Positions 22,198 to 32,899 are shown, counted from the stretch's first letter. The stretch: DNA of 64,000 nucleotides from Trichopria drosophilae (GCA_030407085.1 CM059584.1:66225501-66289500); one strand, 5' to 3'. Notes: generated by a model not told the origin, from the letters alone. Numbers and translations are program-made.

Positions 22198-22579
22198 CGT
22201 ATATCACAAAAATCAACACGAGATACAAACTGTATACTAACGCCAGTCATTTCGCGTATGACAGTGTATAATTTAATACTCTGCAAGAAAGTTACGTCGC
22301 TTAAATCATTCTTTTATAAAGTTGTATAGCCGTTTCGCCAAGCGTTCGTTGGTAGGACATATCTTCTTCTGAAGCGCGTCGTTACAGATATCTACAGGGA
22401 GAGCGTTCGAGAGAAAGACATTTTTACGTGTGTTATGAATAAGTGGACATTCGCACAGAATTTGTAGCTGGGAGTCAGCAGCGCCCCAATTACAGAGGGA
22501 GCACGTTTGTGTCGGGTTGTATAAATATTTCTCCTTATCTAACAAGATTGATCTTGAATAAATTGTCGCCATTCTAATC

Positions 22580-23104
22580 AAGGACAAAGGACAAAGGACA
22601 AAGGACAGGTTATTTTCCCCCGCGTTAATGACGATTTGTCTATTTGCGGGTCTGCTCTCGGGTGGAGAGGTACAGGACAGAGACAGACAGTACAATGACA
22701 GAACTAGGCATATACAACACAACACCCACCCAGAGCCAGTCCCCCCTACCCCAATATCGGTACCACCAGCAGATTCGGCGGTCTGTGCCTTAGCGAGTAC
22801 GACGCGGGGCTTATCCCCTCTTTATCCGAGATAAGACCCACGACGTACCGACCGCGGATAAGACGCTGACGGTACCGATAACTGCCGACGGGGGTCGGCA
22901 GCGGTCCCAAATTCGTACCTTCGCCCAGCAAAGTTCCCCGGTTATTCCACACTGGACATAAACAGAGAAAATTGCAGGACGGGGATTCGAACTCGGGCCC
23001 TTCGCGACGTTCAGTTCGGGCGGACTAAGACTGACGCCTTAGCCCGCACGATCATCACGTCGGCCATACATCGCGTCGGTGGTTCAGTGGTAGAATGCTC
23101 GCCT
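22580..23104 (-). mobile_element. SINE-like insertion, 525 bp, with 12-bp target duplication
   Basis: The insertion is bounded by identical gccattctaatc at 22568-22579 and 23105-23116. At the left end (3' in the likely minus-strand sense) is a short tandem GGACAAA repeat (22580-22605), a typical LINE/SINE tail. Near the right end is a tRNA-like segment with a good B box, gagttcgaatccc on the minus strand (22978-22996). The last 32 bases at the right are a tRNA-Gly 5' half in the opposite orientation. A GC-rich body lies between. No protein is encoded. Confidence 0.75.
22976..23062 (-). ncRNA. tRNA-like promoter region of the SINE-like insertion
   Basis: On the minus strand gtgcgggctaaggcgtcag resembles a degenerate A box, and gcccgagttcgaatccccg is a near-consensus RNA polymerase III B box, about 50 bases apart. 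A full cloverleaf does not form convincingly, so this is a tRNA-derived SINE head rather than a tRNA gene. Confidence 0.5.
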
Positions 23105-23107
23105 GCC
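23073..23107 (+). pseudogene. tRNA-Gly(GCC) 5' half
   Basis: The sequence starts gcgtcggtggttcagtgg and continues through tagaatgctcgcctgcc, matching metazoan tRNA-Gly(GCC) from position 1 through the acceptor 5' strand, D arm and anticodon 5' strand. One acceptor base differs from the common gcatcgg. It stops at the anticodon and runs straight into the duplicated target sequence. There is no 3' half, so it is not a functional tRNA. Confidence 0.8.
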
Positions 23108-23318
23108 ATTCTAATCTGTGCTTTAGCCATGAGACACTCCAAAGAAAAATGCCCTGGTAGTAGGTGTAATAGTCTTCCATTAGTCTACGGAAAATTGGAA
23201 AATGTTGACATTCTGAAAACAAGTATGCTCTCATATCTTCTTTTCTGTTATTCTGTTTAAATTTGCTGACTATTGCCGCCCTTTTCTCGTCCCATGTCTC
23301 GGGTTTAAAATGCACCAA

Positions 23319-23860
23319 TTTTCAGTTGCGTCTAGAGTGTAGAAAATCTGCCGCAAGTCAACAAGCCAATTCGTAACATTCGTATAAGAAAAATTGTATT
23401 TATATCGACCGTACATAACAAATTTAATTATACCATCACGGCTTTATCGATCACTATATATTTAAAAAAAACATAAAAAAGAACAATGTTTCCTTATTTG
23501 GTGGCTGGGTGGTTGTTATGATCAGAAGGTGCACCTGCTTCTCTTTAAAATAGTTGATTGTATAATTATTATACTTTTATACTTTTTATTTTATTTAAAA
23601 AAAAATTGCTTTACCTCGTTTCTATTTTTATTATTTTTCTGAAGAGGGTTCGTATATATAGCGAAAACGTTAAATTAATTTTTTGATAATATAAAATTTC
23701 TTTCTCTCCTTCTCCCTTTTTTCTTTTCCCCTCCCCTTTAATACTTTTATTTCTTTTATTAGTATAGTGACCGCTAAACCCATGATGTTATAATTTAATT
23801 GCGCAAGAAGCACTGTTCGCGATTTCCTTTATCCCCATAAGTCGGATTCTGGGTAACCCG
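23319..23860. other. AT-rich spacer
   Basis: No recognised features apart from poly-A and poly-T runs (for example 23598-23608). Confidence 0.5.
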
Positions 23861-23889
23861 GAGGGCATCATGGTTTAGGACCCTTTTTA

Positions 23890-24150
23890 CCCATTTCATC
23901 GCTCTATTGAGAATCTATACTGGGATAGAATGCAGTCCTAATCCCAGTCGGATTAAATATTATGTATTTGGTTACATTGCAAATGCGCCTGAAAAAGGCT
24001 ACCTCAGTTGCCTCCAAGTTCATATGATATCGAAGACCCCAGAATGACGCAGCGTATAATAGCGTTTATATAACCACCACTGCGTACAAGTTCCATAATC
24101 CCTCCCACGTTTCCATTCTCTCAGCCCAGCAATTGGCATTACTGATTGTT
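23890..24150 (-). pseudogene. LINE post-RT fragment
   Basis: The minus strand reads TLLYAASFWGLRYHMNLEAT followed by EVAFFRRICNVTKY, the pattern of the region after RT in LINE ORF2 (an LYAA-W box, then a helix leading to FRR). It may be part of the same relic as 24799-25030, which carries the RT end in the same orientation. Confidence 0.5.
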
Positions 24151-24798
24151 TGGGAAACAGGGTCTTTATGTTGGACTGTATATGGCGCAAGTGCAATAAA
24201 TAAATAGAGAGCACCCCTGGTCCCGGGGGGAGGGGGTATGAACGTTAAGAAGAGCCGTCGTTTTCCTATTTCTAAGACCAATGCCAACCGAACCATTAAC
24301 TCGGGCAAGGAATGCTATGCATAATGTAAACATGCTTAGTTATTTCGAGTTTGCTGATGTTTCGTCCCGGGCCCGCTCACGGACTCGTCAGTGGGGCTAC
24401 GAGAAGCGGGCCCTGCCCCAGACATCGCATGCAAATATATGTAAATATATAACGACATATAACATAAATGGAAATATATATTAACAATAATTAACAATAA
24501 TTGTTCCCGAAATCATTTTATACAAATTACTATTCACTCACAGGCAAGTTCGAGCGGCGTCCCGGGGTTCACAATCAGTCGTCCGCACCTCCCGCAGTCT
24601 TGACCCAAGCACTGTCACGTTCGAGATCTGATCGCTTAGGATCTTCCCGATGAACTGATTAGAAATGTTCTCAACGGGCTTATTTATATGTTCCGGGTAA
24701 TCTCCCATTGGGCCAAGACCTCGGGAAATTCAACCAAACACACAATTAGAAACAGCGACTCAGAGTCATATCTACTCCCCTCCCATATCAGTGGGTGT
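24150..24798. other. Interrupting sequence between two LINE fragments
   Basis: This stretch separates the RT-end fragment (24799-25030) from the post-RT fragment (23890-24150). It includes a GC-rich patch (24360-24420 and 24550-24640) and short microsatellite-like AT runs. No termini or target duplication could be identified. Confidence 0.35.
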
Positions 24799-25030
24799 TC
24801 AACCTGTAACGTGAGGGTCCGACCCCAAGCAATCCTTTGTGGTGATTATATCACGAACACTGATGGTTTCCCATATACGACAAATGTCTCGAGTGCGAAT
24901 CAAGGTTGCCACCCGACCTAAAGCAAACTTTTTTGTTTTAGATGTATTGACAATGAGTTCGTTTTGTATACAGTAAGCTGCTAAGATCTTTAACTTTCTG
25001 CGAAGGTCTGCAGCCAACAATAATAAAAAT
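24799..25030 (-). pseudogene. LINE RT fragment
   Basis: The minus-strand frame contains DLRRKLKILAAYCIQNELIV followed by NTSKTK, the RT block that follows the catalytic YADD motif in Jockey, CR1 and related LINEs. The active site itself is not present. Confidence 0.5.
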
Positions 25031-25059
25031 AACATAATATGTTTCAGAAAGGCAGGCAA

Positions 25060-25990
25060 CTAGATTTGTACTCTAAGTATTTGATATAGATGTCAAGGAG
25101 GCATAGTCAGAACAAACACTGCGACAATCGCAGTTTTGTCTTTAGAACCCTTGCATATAATGGATACATGGGAGGCATTCTGGAAACTATATAACGTGAT
25201 GACTATTTCCTCGTTCGTTATCGCCTGCTATATTCAGCCGGTTCGCTATAAATTTCAGCTTGCAACAGCGATGCTCATTCTGTGAAATTCTTGCATAAAT
25301 TTGTTGTGGCTACTTTAGGTTTTTTGGTACATTCGTAAATAACATTTAAGGCTATTAAGCGTTCTCCCTACAGTACCTTCTTTGTTTTATAATAGAACGC
25401 TATACAATAAAGCTATCCACGTTCCGATTTGAAATGATTCAATGAAAATTAAGTGAAAACGCCCGTCTGGGCTTTAGGTACAGAATGGGGGACTGTAATA
25501 TCGGTTCTAGGTGAAATGCATATTGGTTTGTGGAGTGAGAGAGACAAGTGCAGAAAAGGGTTGCTTGTCTTTTTTGCTCAGTCTGCCTTTATTTTCCACC
25601 ACACAACTCGATGACTAGGCCCGAAACACACTATTATAGTAAACTCAAATTACGTAGGATTCTGTTCAACACGATGTATAGGATCTCTCAATTACAATCG
25701 ATCGGGTTCTGAGCACTGTTGGAAATAGACTAACTAATGGTGGCAGTTGCGTATTTGCCATGTGTTATATAAATATACAGTATGCTGACTCCACGAATTC
25801 AGTGGTCGCAACCCGTACGACGTCAGTCGCATTAACTAAGATTTCTAACAGACTATAATTTGGGACATGTATATGCCGACATGCACTACTAACAACTTTC
25901 CTGCTGACAAATTTGCAGAACTCAATAATTTTTAGTGTTTTTTGAATAGCAAATTATTTTTTTTGGCTCTAGCGGCGTTTGCAAACTTTA
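25060..25990. other. Spacer without recognised features
   Basis: No coding or RNA pattern was recognised on either strand. Confidence 0.45.
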
Positions 25991-25994
25991 ATTT

Positions 25995-27030
25995 TTCCGT
26001 TATTTATTTATTAATTTATTTAGACGAGCGAAACGCTCTTTACAGAAAATAAGGTATATACAGAATCTGTCGAACGAGTAACAAAAATATAATAAAAATA
26101 AAACGCATTAAGCGAAAAGCAAATGAAAGAACTGAAGAACATAAATCAAATCAGCATAAAAAGAAATAAAAATAACATCTTGTAATAAGTTTAATATAAC
26201 TGCCCGGATGCGACTTTTGTGGAGACTTAGCGATGGACAATTTCTTATGTCTGCCGGTTTGTTATTCCATATACGATGAAGCCGATCTATCGATGAATAG
26301 TAACCGTAGTTTGACACAATACTCGATTCTTGCAAATCCGCGGAGCCCGGACATTATAGGGAATACTGCGGTACTGAAAAAGAAAGATGAGATCAATACA
26401 ATTTAGATGGTGATAACATATTTTGAAGGTATACACGTGATCGTAATAACCATATAATTGGCGCAAAGATATTAAGTGATACGTTGGCATGGTAGATATA
26501 AAATCATGGTTAAAAAAACTCAATATACGATGTTGAACCGTTTCAAGTAAGTTGAACAGAATTTGTGTATAGGGAGACCAAATGAACGATGGCATACGTC
26601 ATAATAGGCACTACTAATGTTTTATGCAGATACAAAATAGTGTCTGGCTTACGGAATTGAAACGAAATCTTTTAATAAAATCGACCAGTCTTAACGATTT
26701 AACCGTGATAAAATTGACATGGACCGAGCAAGAAAGAGAATAATCAAATCCGACACCCTTATCAGAAATAGTTATGCCATGCAAACAACGCTCCACGAAC
26801 ACCAACATCGCTAACTTTTTTTGATAATAAAGAGTGCCTAACCGAGTCGAAAGCTTTGGAGAAATCGAAATGTATAGTGTTAACTTGGGAGTGTTGTTTA
26901 AATGATGAAATAATGTAGTCGCTATAAAGCAAAAGATTGGTTACCTACGAGCGCCCACTGGCAAACCCATGTTGCTCCTTTACAATAAAATTTGAAATGA
27001 ACTCGGAGAAATCTGAAAAAAGAAACAAGA
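25995..27030 (-). pseudogene. Jockey/CR1-like LINE relic, RT to 3' end
   Basis: The minus strand runs in broken frames from KEQHGFASGRS and HFDFSKAFDSVRHSLL (about 26990-26825; the D of FDFSKAFD is the first RT catalytic Asp), through DKGVGFDYSLSCSVH and VDFIKRF (26760-26640), SFIWSPYTQILFNLLETVQ (about 26590-26535), to SIDRLHRIWNNKPADIR (about 26300-26250). The 3' untranslated end has taaagagcgtttcgctcg then TAAA/TAAT repeats (26040-25995). The YADD box is missing, deleted between about 26825 and 26770. Confidence 0.7.
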
Positions 27031-28144
27031 TGTCGATAAACAATGTTCGTAATACTTCAAACTCTACTTAGCTCTACGTAAATGTAAAGTAGGGAAATTC
27101 AACCAATCATAATTAAGTGCGATAGCAAGTACGATACCTCATTGGTTGAAACTCCTTACGTAACGTTTACATTTGTGTATTCCGCTTGTGTTGACCGGGA
27201 ACGTTTTTTTACACCATTTCAAACGAACGAAAGAACGAAAATTAACATTGGTATTCAACAAAATACACAAATTTACCAGTAACCGCTTCGCACTCTGCGA
27301 TGATGCGCCTGTAGAGTCTGTCATGCCGCTTTCCTCTGGAAACGAGTACGTTCCCGGTGAGGCGCATCGCGACATCGCACTTTACGCTAAACTTTTTGTA
27401 GATGTCACAAAATACATTATAATCGCACTCCAAAAGGTAACACACCAATTGTCGGAAATCGTGGCACAATCTCTCGTACGATTTTCGATGAGCACTAGCA
27501 CTGTACCGTAATCCGAAAACGCTAACAACGGTACGATTGGTTGTAGAACGTACCCCACGATTGCGGATATTATTTGGCGGAGCTTTATTTCCATTTTTCG
27601 AATTTGAACCAATTCTCGAAAAAATTAACGAAAGACGACGAAGATGTTCGAGGCGAAAGAGATTTTCACAAGTGAGAACTTGGAACTATGATTGCTGGTT
27701 TTATATATCTATGATGTTTGTTATTGGGAAAAATATATTTTTTTCATGTTTTGGCCGGAGGAGAAGCGTTTTGCAATGAATGTTTGCAAATAGATTCACC
27801 TCAACACAACCACGAAAAGACGGAATCGACTGAAAGAATCGATTCTGAGCTCGAAATTTTGTGGGGGCTGCTGCTAATACAAAAGAACAGGAATAAAGTT
27901 TGGATTAAAATAACATTCGAATTCAAAGTAAACAATTGCGTTTATTTAGAATGATAAAAATAAGGAAGGATTGGAAGGAATTAGGGATGCGATTAATTCG
28001 AAGATTCTCCGGTGTGCAACTTCTTTGTGTCTTTCTCCTAGAATCAGAAAAATATTATATTATAAATTATGCGTATTATAAATTTGTAGTTTAAATAAGA
28101 ATAACTAAATTTAAAATGAGAATTAATAGTTCAAACTTTACATG

Positions 28145-28148
<4 letters not shown>
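27031..28148. other. Unassigned region with weak open segments
   Basis: Frames at 27173-27511 (plus, 112 codons) and on the minus strand at 27242-27612 overlap one another. None has a recognised domain. I see no splice signals tying them together. Confidence 0.3.

Positions 28149-28193
<45 letters not shown>
28149..28193. repeat. (GA)n microsatellite, 3' side of LINE
   Basis: About 45 bases of uninterrupted GA. The LINE 3' end lies directly to the right. Confidence 0.95.
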
Positions 28194-28197
<4 letters not shown>

Positions 28198-28529
28198 ATT
28201 GAAGACATTTATTATTGCCCTGGCCACTACGGGCCGTGGGCAAATCTGACAGAACATCCTGCCGTTACAATGTTTCGGACAGGATGTAGCAGTGTATAAT
28301 ACAGTGGTATCTCTGCTATAAGGCAGTAAATCGCTAACATAGAGATGAATTTATAATTACAGATTAAGAAAAATAGATAAAGAATGAAACAATAACGCGT
28401 AGAAATAACTAATTAATATAGATTTTATGACAACTAGACTTGTATTAGAAACTAATATTAATATCAATACTTAACTACAACTTATTTACTAACAGAATGC
28501 TTCTCGCGAATACAATATAACATAGAGTC

Positions 28530-31457
28530 CTAGCTCTGGTCTGCTCTAGACAAATAGGAGAAGAGGTAGAGACGAAAAGATGCAAGGGAAGTAAGTGAGT
28601 GAAAATGACGAGGGAGAGAGTTCCAGAAGCCTATTGCTGTGATCCAGAATGAGCGAGCGAAGAGGTTGGTACGTGGGGTTGGGAGAGAGAAGCGAGAAGA
28701 CAAATGACGTGATGATCGACGTACGGAATCACTTAGTGGAATGAACCTGTCAGCTAGATAGGAAGGTTGTGAAGTGGTGATGATTTGGTAGGTAAGGTTC
28801 CTAAGGAATAGCTGACGCCTGGATGCTACAGTAAGCCAGTTTGCTTTCTGTCGGAAAGGTGCTAACCTCTCATCGCGACGCAAGCGATAAACATAGCGTA
28901 GAGCTATATTTTGGAGGCGTTGCCATTTGGTATTAAGATAACCAGTGAGATCAGCTGTGACAAGGGAAGCGTAATCAAGGTGTGGGATGACTAATGAGTT
29001 AACGAGAGAAAGTTTGATGGATGAAGGGAGAAACGCGCCACGAAATCTGAGCCGGTAAAGGACATTGTGTACTTTAGACGATATGGTATTAATATGGCGA
29101 TTCCATGTAAGGTCAGACGTAATTATTACACCAAGATCTTTGACTTCGCTTACGTACGGTATGATGATCTGCCCAATAGTAAGAGGTGGTAAGGAGAGCT
29201 TTTTGATGTTGGTAAGATTCTGCGATGATCCGAGGATAATGGCCTGGGTCTTGCGCAGATTAAGTGTGAGTCCATATTCTTCCGACCATTTAACAAGTTC
29301 GGCAATGTCATTATTGATATTATGGATGATTTCATTTAGACGGCTGATGGGGGTGGACAGGTAGAATTGAGTGTCGTCAGCGAAGATGATGGTAGTGTCA
29401 CCGCAATATTTAAGCCTCGAAAATAGTGTATTTATGACAGTAATGAATAAGATTGGTCCGAGGCTTGAACCTTGTGGTACACCCGATGAAATGAACTCAG
29501 GGTCAGATGTTTTGCCGTCTAGTCCGATTATAGTATGTGAACGGTCTGTCAAAAATGAGTGGATCCATCTCAACGCCGACTCCTCAAACCCAATGTCACG
29601 CAGGCATGTCAGGATTACACGATGACTCAGAGTATCGAAGGCTTTAGAGAAGTCGAACAATACTAAGATCGTGATTTCCCCTCGATCAACACCCATGCGG
29701 ACATCATCCATGAGATGAAGCAATGCAGTTTGGGTACTGTGAAATTTGCGAAAACCACATTGTTTGGAATGAAGAAGGCTATTATCCTCTAGGAATTTCG
29801 TGATTTGTTTCGTGGCGATGGAGTCGATAATCTTGGCGAGATGAGGGGGATTAGTAATTGGTCGAGTATCGGATGGGCTGAGAGGATTTGCAATTTTCTT
29901 TAATGGGATAATATAAGATGATTTCCATATGAGCGGAAATTTTTCAGAGGTGAAGGAGAGGTTGAAAATGGTCGTGAGATATGGGGCTAATATTGAGAAT
30001 ATGGGCTTAAGGTGGGACATGGTGAGGTGATCAGAACTAAGTCCGCGTGATTTAAGCAATACATTATTTAAACCAGAGATGACTTCGTTACAGGTGATTT
30101 CAGAGAAGATGAAGGTGGGGTGTGAAGATAATGGGCGAAGTATAATGTTGTTGAGAGTTTGAAAGTCGCAAGAAGGATGAGAGGATGATATTTGAGCGAA
30201 ATGACGATTTAATACAGCTGGAGTAAAATGAGGAAGAGCAGACTGTGAAGATGGATTGGCAACACCTAGTTTCCGTAGGCAAGACCATACCTTGTTTGGA
30301 CTGGTATGCTCGCGTACAAGGTCCGCTAGATAACTATTTTTTTTTTCCTTAAGTAATTTTTTTATTTCACGCCGCAAATTACGATACTGAACAAAAAGAG
30401 CCTGATTTCGCGTTCGTTTAGCCCGCATATATAATTTATCTCGTTCTTTAATTCTAGCACGTAGATCAGGCGTAAGCCACGGAATAGAGCGGTAGAGAAT
30501 ACGCTTAGTAACGAAGGGAGCATGCTTATCTAGAACTTCTGTTATACAATCGTAAAGAATTTTTACATATAGTGTAAGATCACTCTGATCAGGGTTAGGT
30601 AAACAGGAGTTGCGCCCAGATACAGATAAAATAGGAAGCTTGTGGTGAAGTAGAGAAGAGAGATCGCTTTCCAAAGCAGAGTAATCACATTGAGAAAAGT
30701 TGCGATAGGTTATAATGTTGGGTACACTGTTTAGGTTTGTAAATTCGTAATTGATGGTAATAAGACTGTGCCCAGCAGCGATTGGGGAAGTAGATTTAGA
30801 GAAGCCAATAACCTTATCACGAGAATCTACAATCATAACATCGAGTTGAGAGTGAGAAGTTCCAGAATAATGAGTCGGACCGAAAGGTACAGAATAGAGC
30901 GAATAGTCATTAATAAAACCTTTGAGATAAACTGAATCAAATGTATTTTCAAGTAAATTACAGTTTAAGTCGCCGGTTACTATAATGTTTTTATAAGTAG
31001 AAATATAAGCATTAAATTTCACTAAAAATTCTGCGAAAAGATGGCCGCGCGGACGCCGGTACATTATTACAAGTAGTAGGTTCCTCGAAGACGATTTAAT
31101 GTCAAGAAAAATATACTCGGGTGTATTAATGTTCGAAGATATTGAGCATTCAAGGATGCTGTATGACAAAGATTTGTGTAGGTAGCATCCTACACCTCCA
31201 CCTTGTACGTAGCGCGACTCTCCTTCAACATAAAGCGATCGGTCATTTCTTACAAAATAATAATCATTTATGGATACACAAGAGGAATCAATGAGAGGAG
31301 TTAGCCAAGTTTCTGTGACTGCCAAGATATGAGTCGAACAATCAGATAATAGTAGTTCAATATCGTGTAAATGTGCACGGAGAGAGTTAACGTTGACGCA
31401 AGAGATTTTCAAAAAGGATGATGTATCGGCAGTTACATTTTGTAATGAGCTAAGCAT
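28530..31457 (-). CDS. LINE ORF2: AP endonuclease and reverse transcriptase
   Basis: This 975-codon intact frame encodes the enzyme that nicks target DNA and copies element RNA. The N-terminal AP-like endonuclease (residues about 15-240) shows VNVNSLRAH, AVTETWLTP (about 47), VTGDLNCNLL (about 160), SQLDVMIVDS and AAGHSLITI near its end. The RT (about 480-760) has LVLFDFSKAFDTLSH (about 599), SSGVPQGSSLGPILF (about 656) and FADDTQFYL (about 691), followed by VKDLGVIITSDLTWNRHI. The C-terminus has GFWNSLPRHFHSLTSLASF. There is no RNase H or terminal CCHC finger. It starts 6 bases after the ORF1 stop, so reinitiation or readthrough is likely. The open frame suggests recent activity. Related dead fragments lie at 10905-11720. 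Confidence 0.93.
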   Translation of the reverse strand: MLSSLQNVTADTSSFLKISCVNVNSLRAHLHDIELLLSDCSTHILAVTETWLTPLIDSSCVSINDYYFVRNDRSLYVEGESRYVQGGGVGCYLHKSLSYSILECSISSNINTPEYIFLDIKSSSRNLLLVIMYRRPRGHLFAEFLVKFNAYISTYKNIIVTGDLNCNLLENTFDSVYLKGFINDYSLYSVPFGPTHYSGTSHSQLDVMIVDSRDKVIGFSKSTSPIAAGHSLITINYEFTNLNSVPNIITYRNFSQCDYSALESDLSSLLHHKLPILSVSGRNSCLPNPDQSDLTLYVKILYDCITEVLDKHAPFVTKRILYRSIPWLTPDLRARIKERDKLYMRAKRTRNQALFVQYRNLRREIKKLLKEKKNSYLADLVREHTSPNKVWSCLRKLGVANPSSQSALPHFTPAVLNRHFAQISSSHPSCDFQTLNNIILRPLSSHPTFIFSEITCNEVISGLNNVLLKSRGLSSDHLTMSHLKPIFSILAPYLTTIFNLSFTSEKFPLIWKSSYIIPLKKIANPLSPSDTRPITNPPHLAKIIDSIATKQITKFLEDNSLLHSKQCGFRKFHSTQTALLHLMDDVRMGVDRGEITILVLFDFSKAFDTLSHRVILTCLRDIGFEESALRWIHSFLTDRSHTIIGLDGKTSDPEFISSGVPQGSSLGPILFITVINTLFSRLKYCGDTTIIFADDTQFYLSTPISRLNEIIHNINNDIAELVKWSEEYGLTLNLRKTQAIILGSSQNLTNIKKLSLPPLTIGQIIIPYVSEVKDLGVIITSDLTWNRHINTISSKVHNVLYRLRFRGAFLPSSIKLSLVNSLVIPHLDYASLVTADLTGYLNTKWQRLQNIALRYVYRLRRDERLAPFRQKANWLTVASRRQLFLRNLTYQIITTSQPSYLADRFIPLSDSVRRSSRHLSSRFSLPTPRTNLFARSFWITAIGFWNSLPRHFHSLTSLASFRLYLFSYLSRADQS

Positions 31458-31463
31458 TGGTTG

Positions 31464-32504
31464 TCAGACAATACATCCTAGATCTAATTCGGTGGCTATA
31501 AGTATTTCTGGGATCCCTCTATCTTTGCGCACGAAAACGTTACCATCACGGGCCCAGACACGCTTGTACCCCGCATTTTTAGCTGCCTGCTTAGCTTTTC
31601 CTAGTAAGGCATAAGTGGAAGAAGGTAAAAATTCGTTGACATATACTGTATGAGAAGGGTCGGCCCCTTGAGGTAACTCCGGAAACAGTTGTTGCACTGT
31701 GATTTTAACAATAGTGCGTTTTGCATCGACGATGAAATTCCGAGTTTGTACCGATTTAAAATGTACTTTGAATGAAAAGTATCTAGAGATAGTCGCAGAG
31801 CTAGCAGCGGCGGAATACGTAGATGGAGATCGCTTAGGCTCCATTTTGGTAATTTTTAAAATGTCTGCAAATAGTCCCGGTAGCTGTAGGTATTCTAGGA
31901 TACGATGCATGATATCTTGGAGCGACATAGTGCAACTATTGGGAATGCCGTTAACTAAAAGATCGGACGTCGGTCTAGCTAGGGCGTTGGAATGCTTCAT
32001 GTAAGCGACGTCTGCTTTTAATTCATTACATTTAATCGAATTTTGCTGCACGGTGAGATTGAGTGCAGTCAGTTCTTGCCGGATAGCAGTGACATCAGCT
32101 TTGACACTGGCAAAGTCAGTTTTAAGCTCTTGCATTACGCTTAGCAGCTGCGAGAACTGATCGTTGGAAAGAGCCATGCTAGACGATGCAGGAGCGGACA
32201 CTGTAGGCGCAACGGATAGTAGTTCCTTCGCGGGCAAGCTTGCCGTAAGTAAGCGAGACGGTGCTAATACGGTACGATAGCTGGACGAGAGGGTTAAGGA
32301 AGGAGAGGCGGTATGACTCGTAGGAAGGGGTAGACCGCACGTGGCCGCGGAGCTCGCGATGGGGGGGAGCGAGCGAAGAAGGTGTGACAGAGAACGCACA
32401 CAACACACGGTCTCCGCTTTGCCGCTAATATATGCCCGCGCACACGATTCGTAGAGTAAGTAAGTAAGTAGAACGATCGACCACGGGCTTATGACCTTTA
32501 GCAC
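31464..32504 (-). CDS. LINE ORF1: coiled-coil nucleic-acid-binding protein
   Basis: A 346-codon open frame directly upstream of ORF2. A more likely start is Met110 (32175-32177; MALSNDQFSQLL), because the first 109 residues are low-complexity Ser/Leu/Ala-rich. A coiled-coil region follows (about 115-175; FSQLLSVMQELKTDFASVKA, then DVTAIRQELTALNLTVQQNS), then an RRM-like middle (LVNGIPNS, FSFKVHFKSVQTRNF). The C-terminal block VYVNEFLPSSTYALLGKAKQ, AGYKRVWARDGNVFVRK is the conserved end of many insect LINE ORF1 proteins. These bind element RNA and act as chaperones. No CCHC knuckle is seen. Confidence 0.85.
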   Translation of the reverse strand: MLKVISPWSIVLLTYLLYESCARAYISGKAETVCCVRSLSHLLRSLPPIASSAATCGLPLPTSHTASPSLTLSSSYRTVLAPSRLLTASLPAKELLSVAPTVSAPASSSMALSNDQFSQLLSVMQELKTDFASVKADVTAIRQELTALNLTVQQNSIKCNELKADVAYMKHSNALARPTSDLLVNGIPNSCTMSLQDIMHRILEYLQLPGLFADILKITKMEPKRSPSTYSAAASSATISRYFSFKVHFKSVQTRNFIVDAKRTIVKITVQQLFPELPQGADPSHTVYVNEFLPSSTYALLGKAKQAAKNAGYKRVWARDGNVFVRKDRGIPEILIATELDLGCIV

Positions 32505-32790
32505 AGATAATGCGATCCGTTGTGGTCCGAGATTTGCTGCGACTTCTTGGCATTAGGTAGACGTACCTTATGAGTGCAGGGTTTTATGCACTTACGATGA
32601 CAGGTAGCTGGGAGCTGACATGTTTGTTATCACCCACGTGACTTGACTTCGGCTATCATGCGCAGATTGGACTTGCTCCGATATGACCGTTGACACGTGC
32701 ACGGTGATAATGGTGAAAAATTAATTTTCGGTTTTGCACTTGACAGTAGGTTAACACCAAAAAATTTTGCACTGGTATGCTTGTCCACGT
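32505..32790 (-). promoter_or_regulatory. 5' untranslated region of the LINE
   Basis: Non-coding sequence between the ORF1 frame and the flanking GA tract. An internal RNA polymerase II promoter is expected here for such LINEs, but I cannot point to specific elements. Confidence 0.45.
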
Positions 32791-32791
32791 T

Positions 32792-32792
<1 letters not shown>

Positions 32793-32885
<93 letters not shown>

Positions 32886-32899
32886 GAGAGAGAGAGAGG
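32793..32899. repeat. (GA)n microsatellite, 5' side of LINE
   Basis: About 107 bases of GA with two GGGA interruptions near its right end, followed by GA-rich sequence to about 33050. Long Ser/Leu and Arg/Glu frames across it are artefacts. Confidence 0.95.

Larger units (their letters stand above)
22306..23318 (-). pseudogene. LINE C-terminal region with CCHC finger, split by a SINE-like insertion
   Basis: The minus strand carries the end of a non-LTR retrotransposon protein in two parts. 23318-23117 (HFKPETWDEKRAAIVSKFKQ and, after a frameshift, CLMAKAQIRMA) leads up to the insertion. 22567-22306 continues with IYSRSILLDKEKYLYNPTQT, then a finger CSLCNW...LCECPLIHNTR and the terminus RLAKRLYNFIKE. 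Such a C-terminal CCHC finger is typical of several AP-endonuclease LINE clades. The protein reads across the insertion point at the duplicated gattagaatggc, which supports the insertion being recent relative to the LINE. No RT core is present nearby. Confidence 0.65.
28194..32790 (-). mobile_element. Near-complete two-ORF LINE lying between two (GA)n blocks
   Basis: In minus-strand order: a 5' untranslated region of about 290 bases (32790-32505), ORF1, ORF2, and a 3' untranslated region of about 335 bases ending with an aataaa signal (about 28205-28220) just before the (TC)n tract. Both reading frames are intact. The element abuts GA repeats on both sides (28149-28193 and 32793-32899). AP-type endonuclease plus RT and a C-terminus with a WNSLP box place it in the CR1/L2/Jockey assemblage. 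The clade is not fixed here. Confidence 0.85.
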
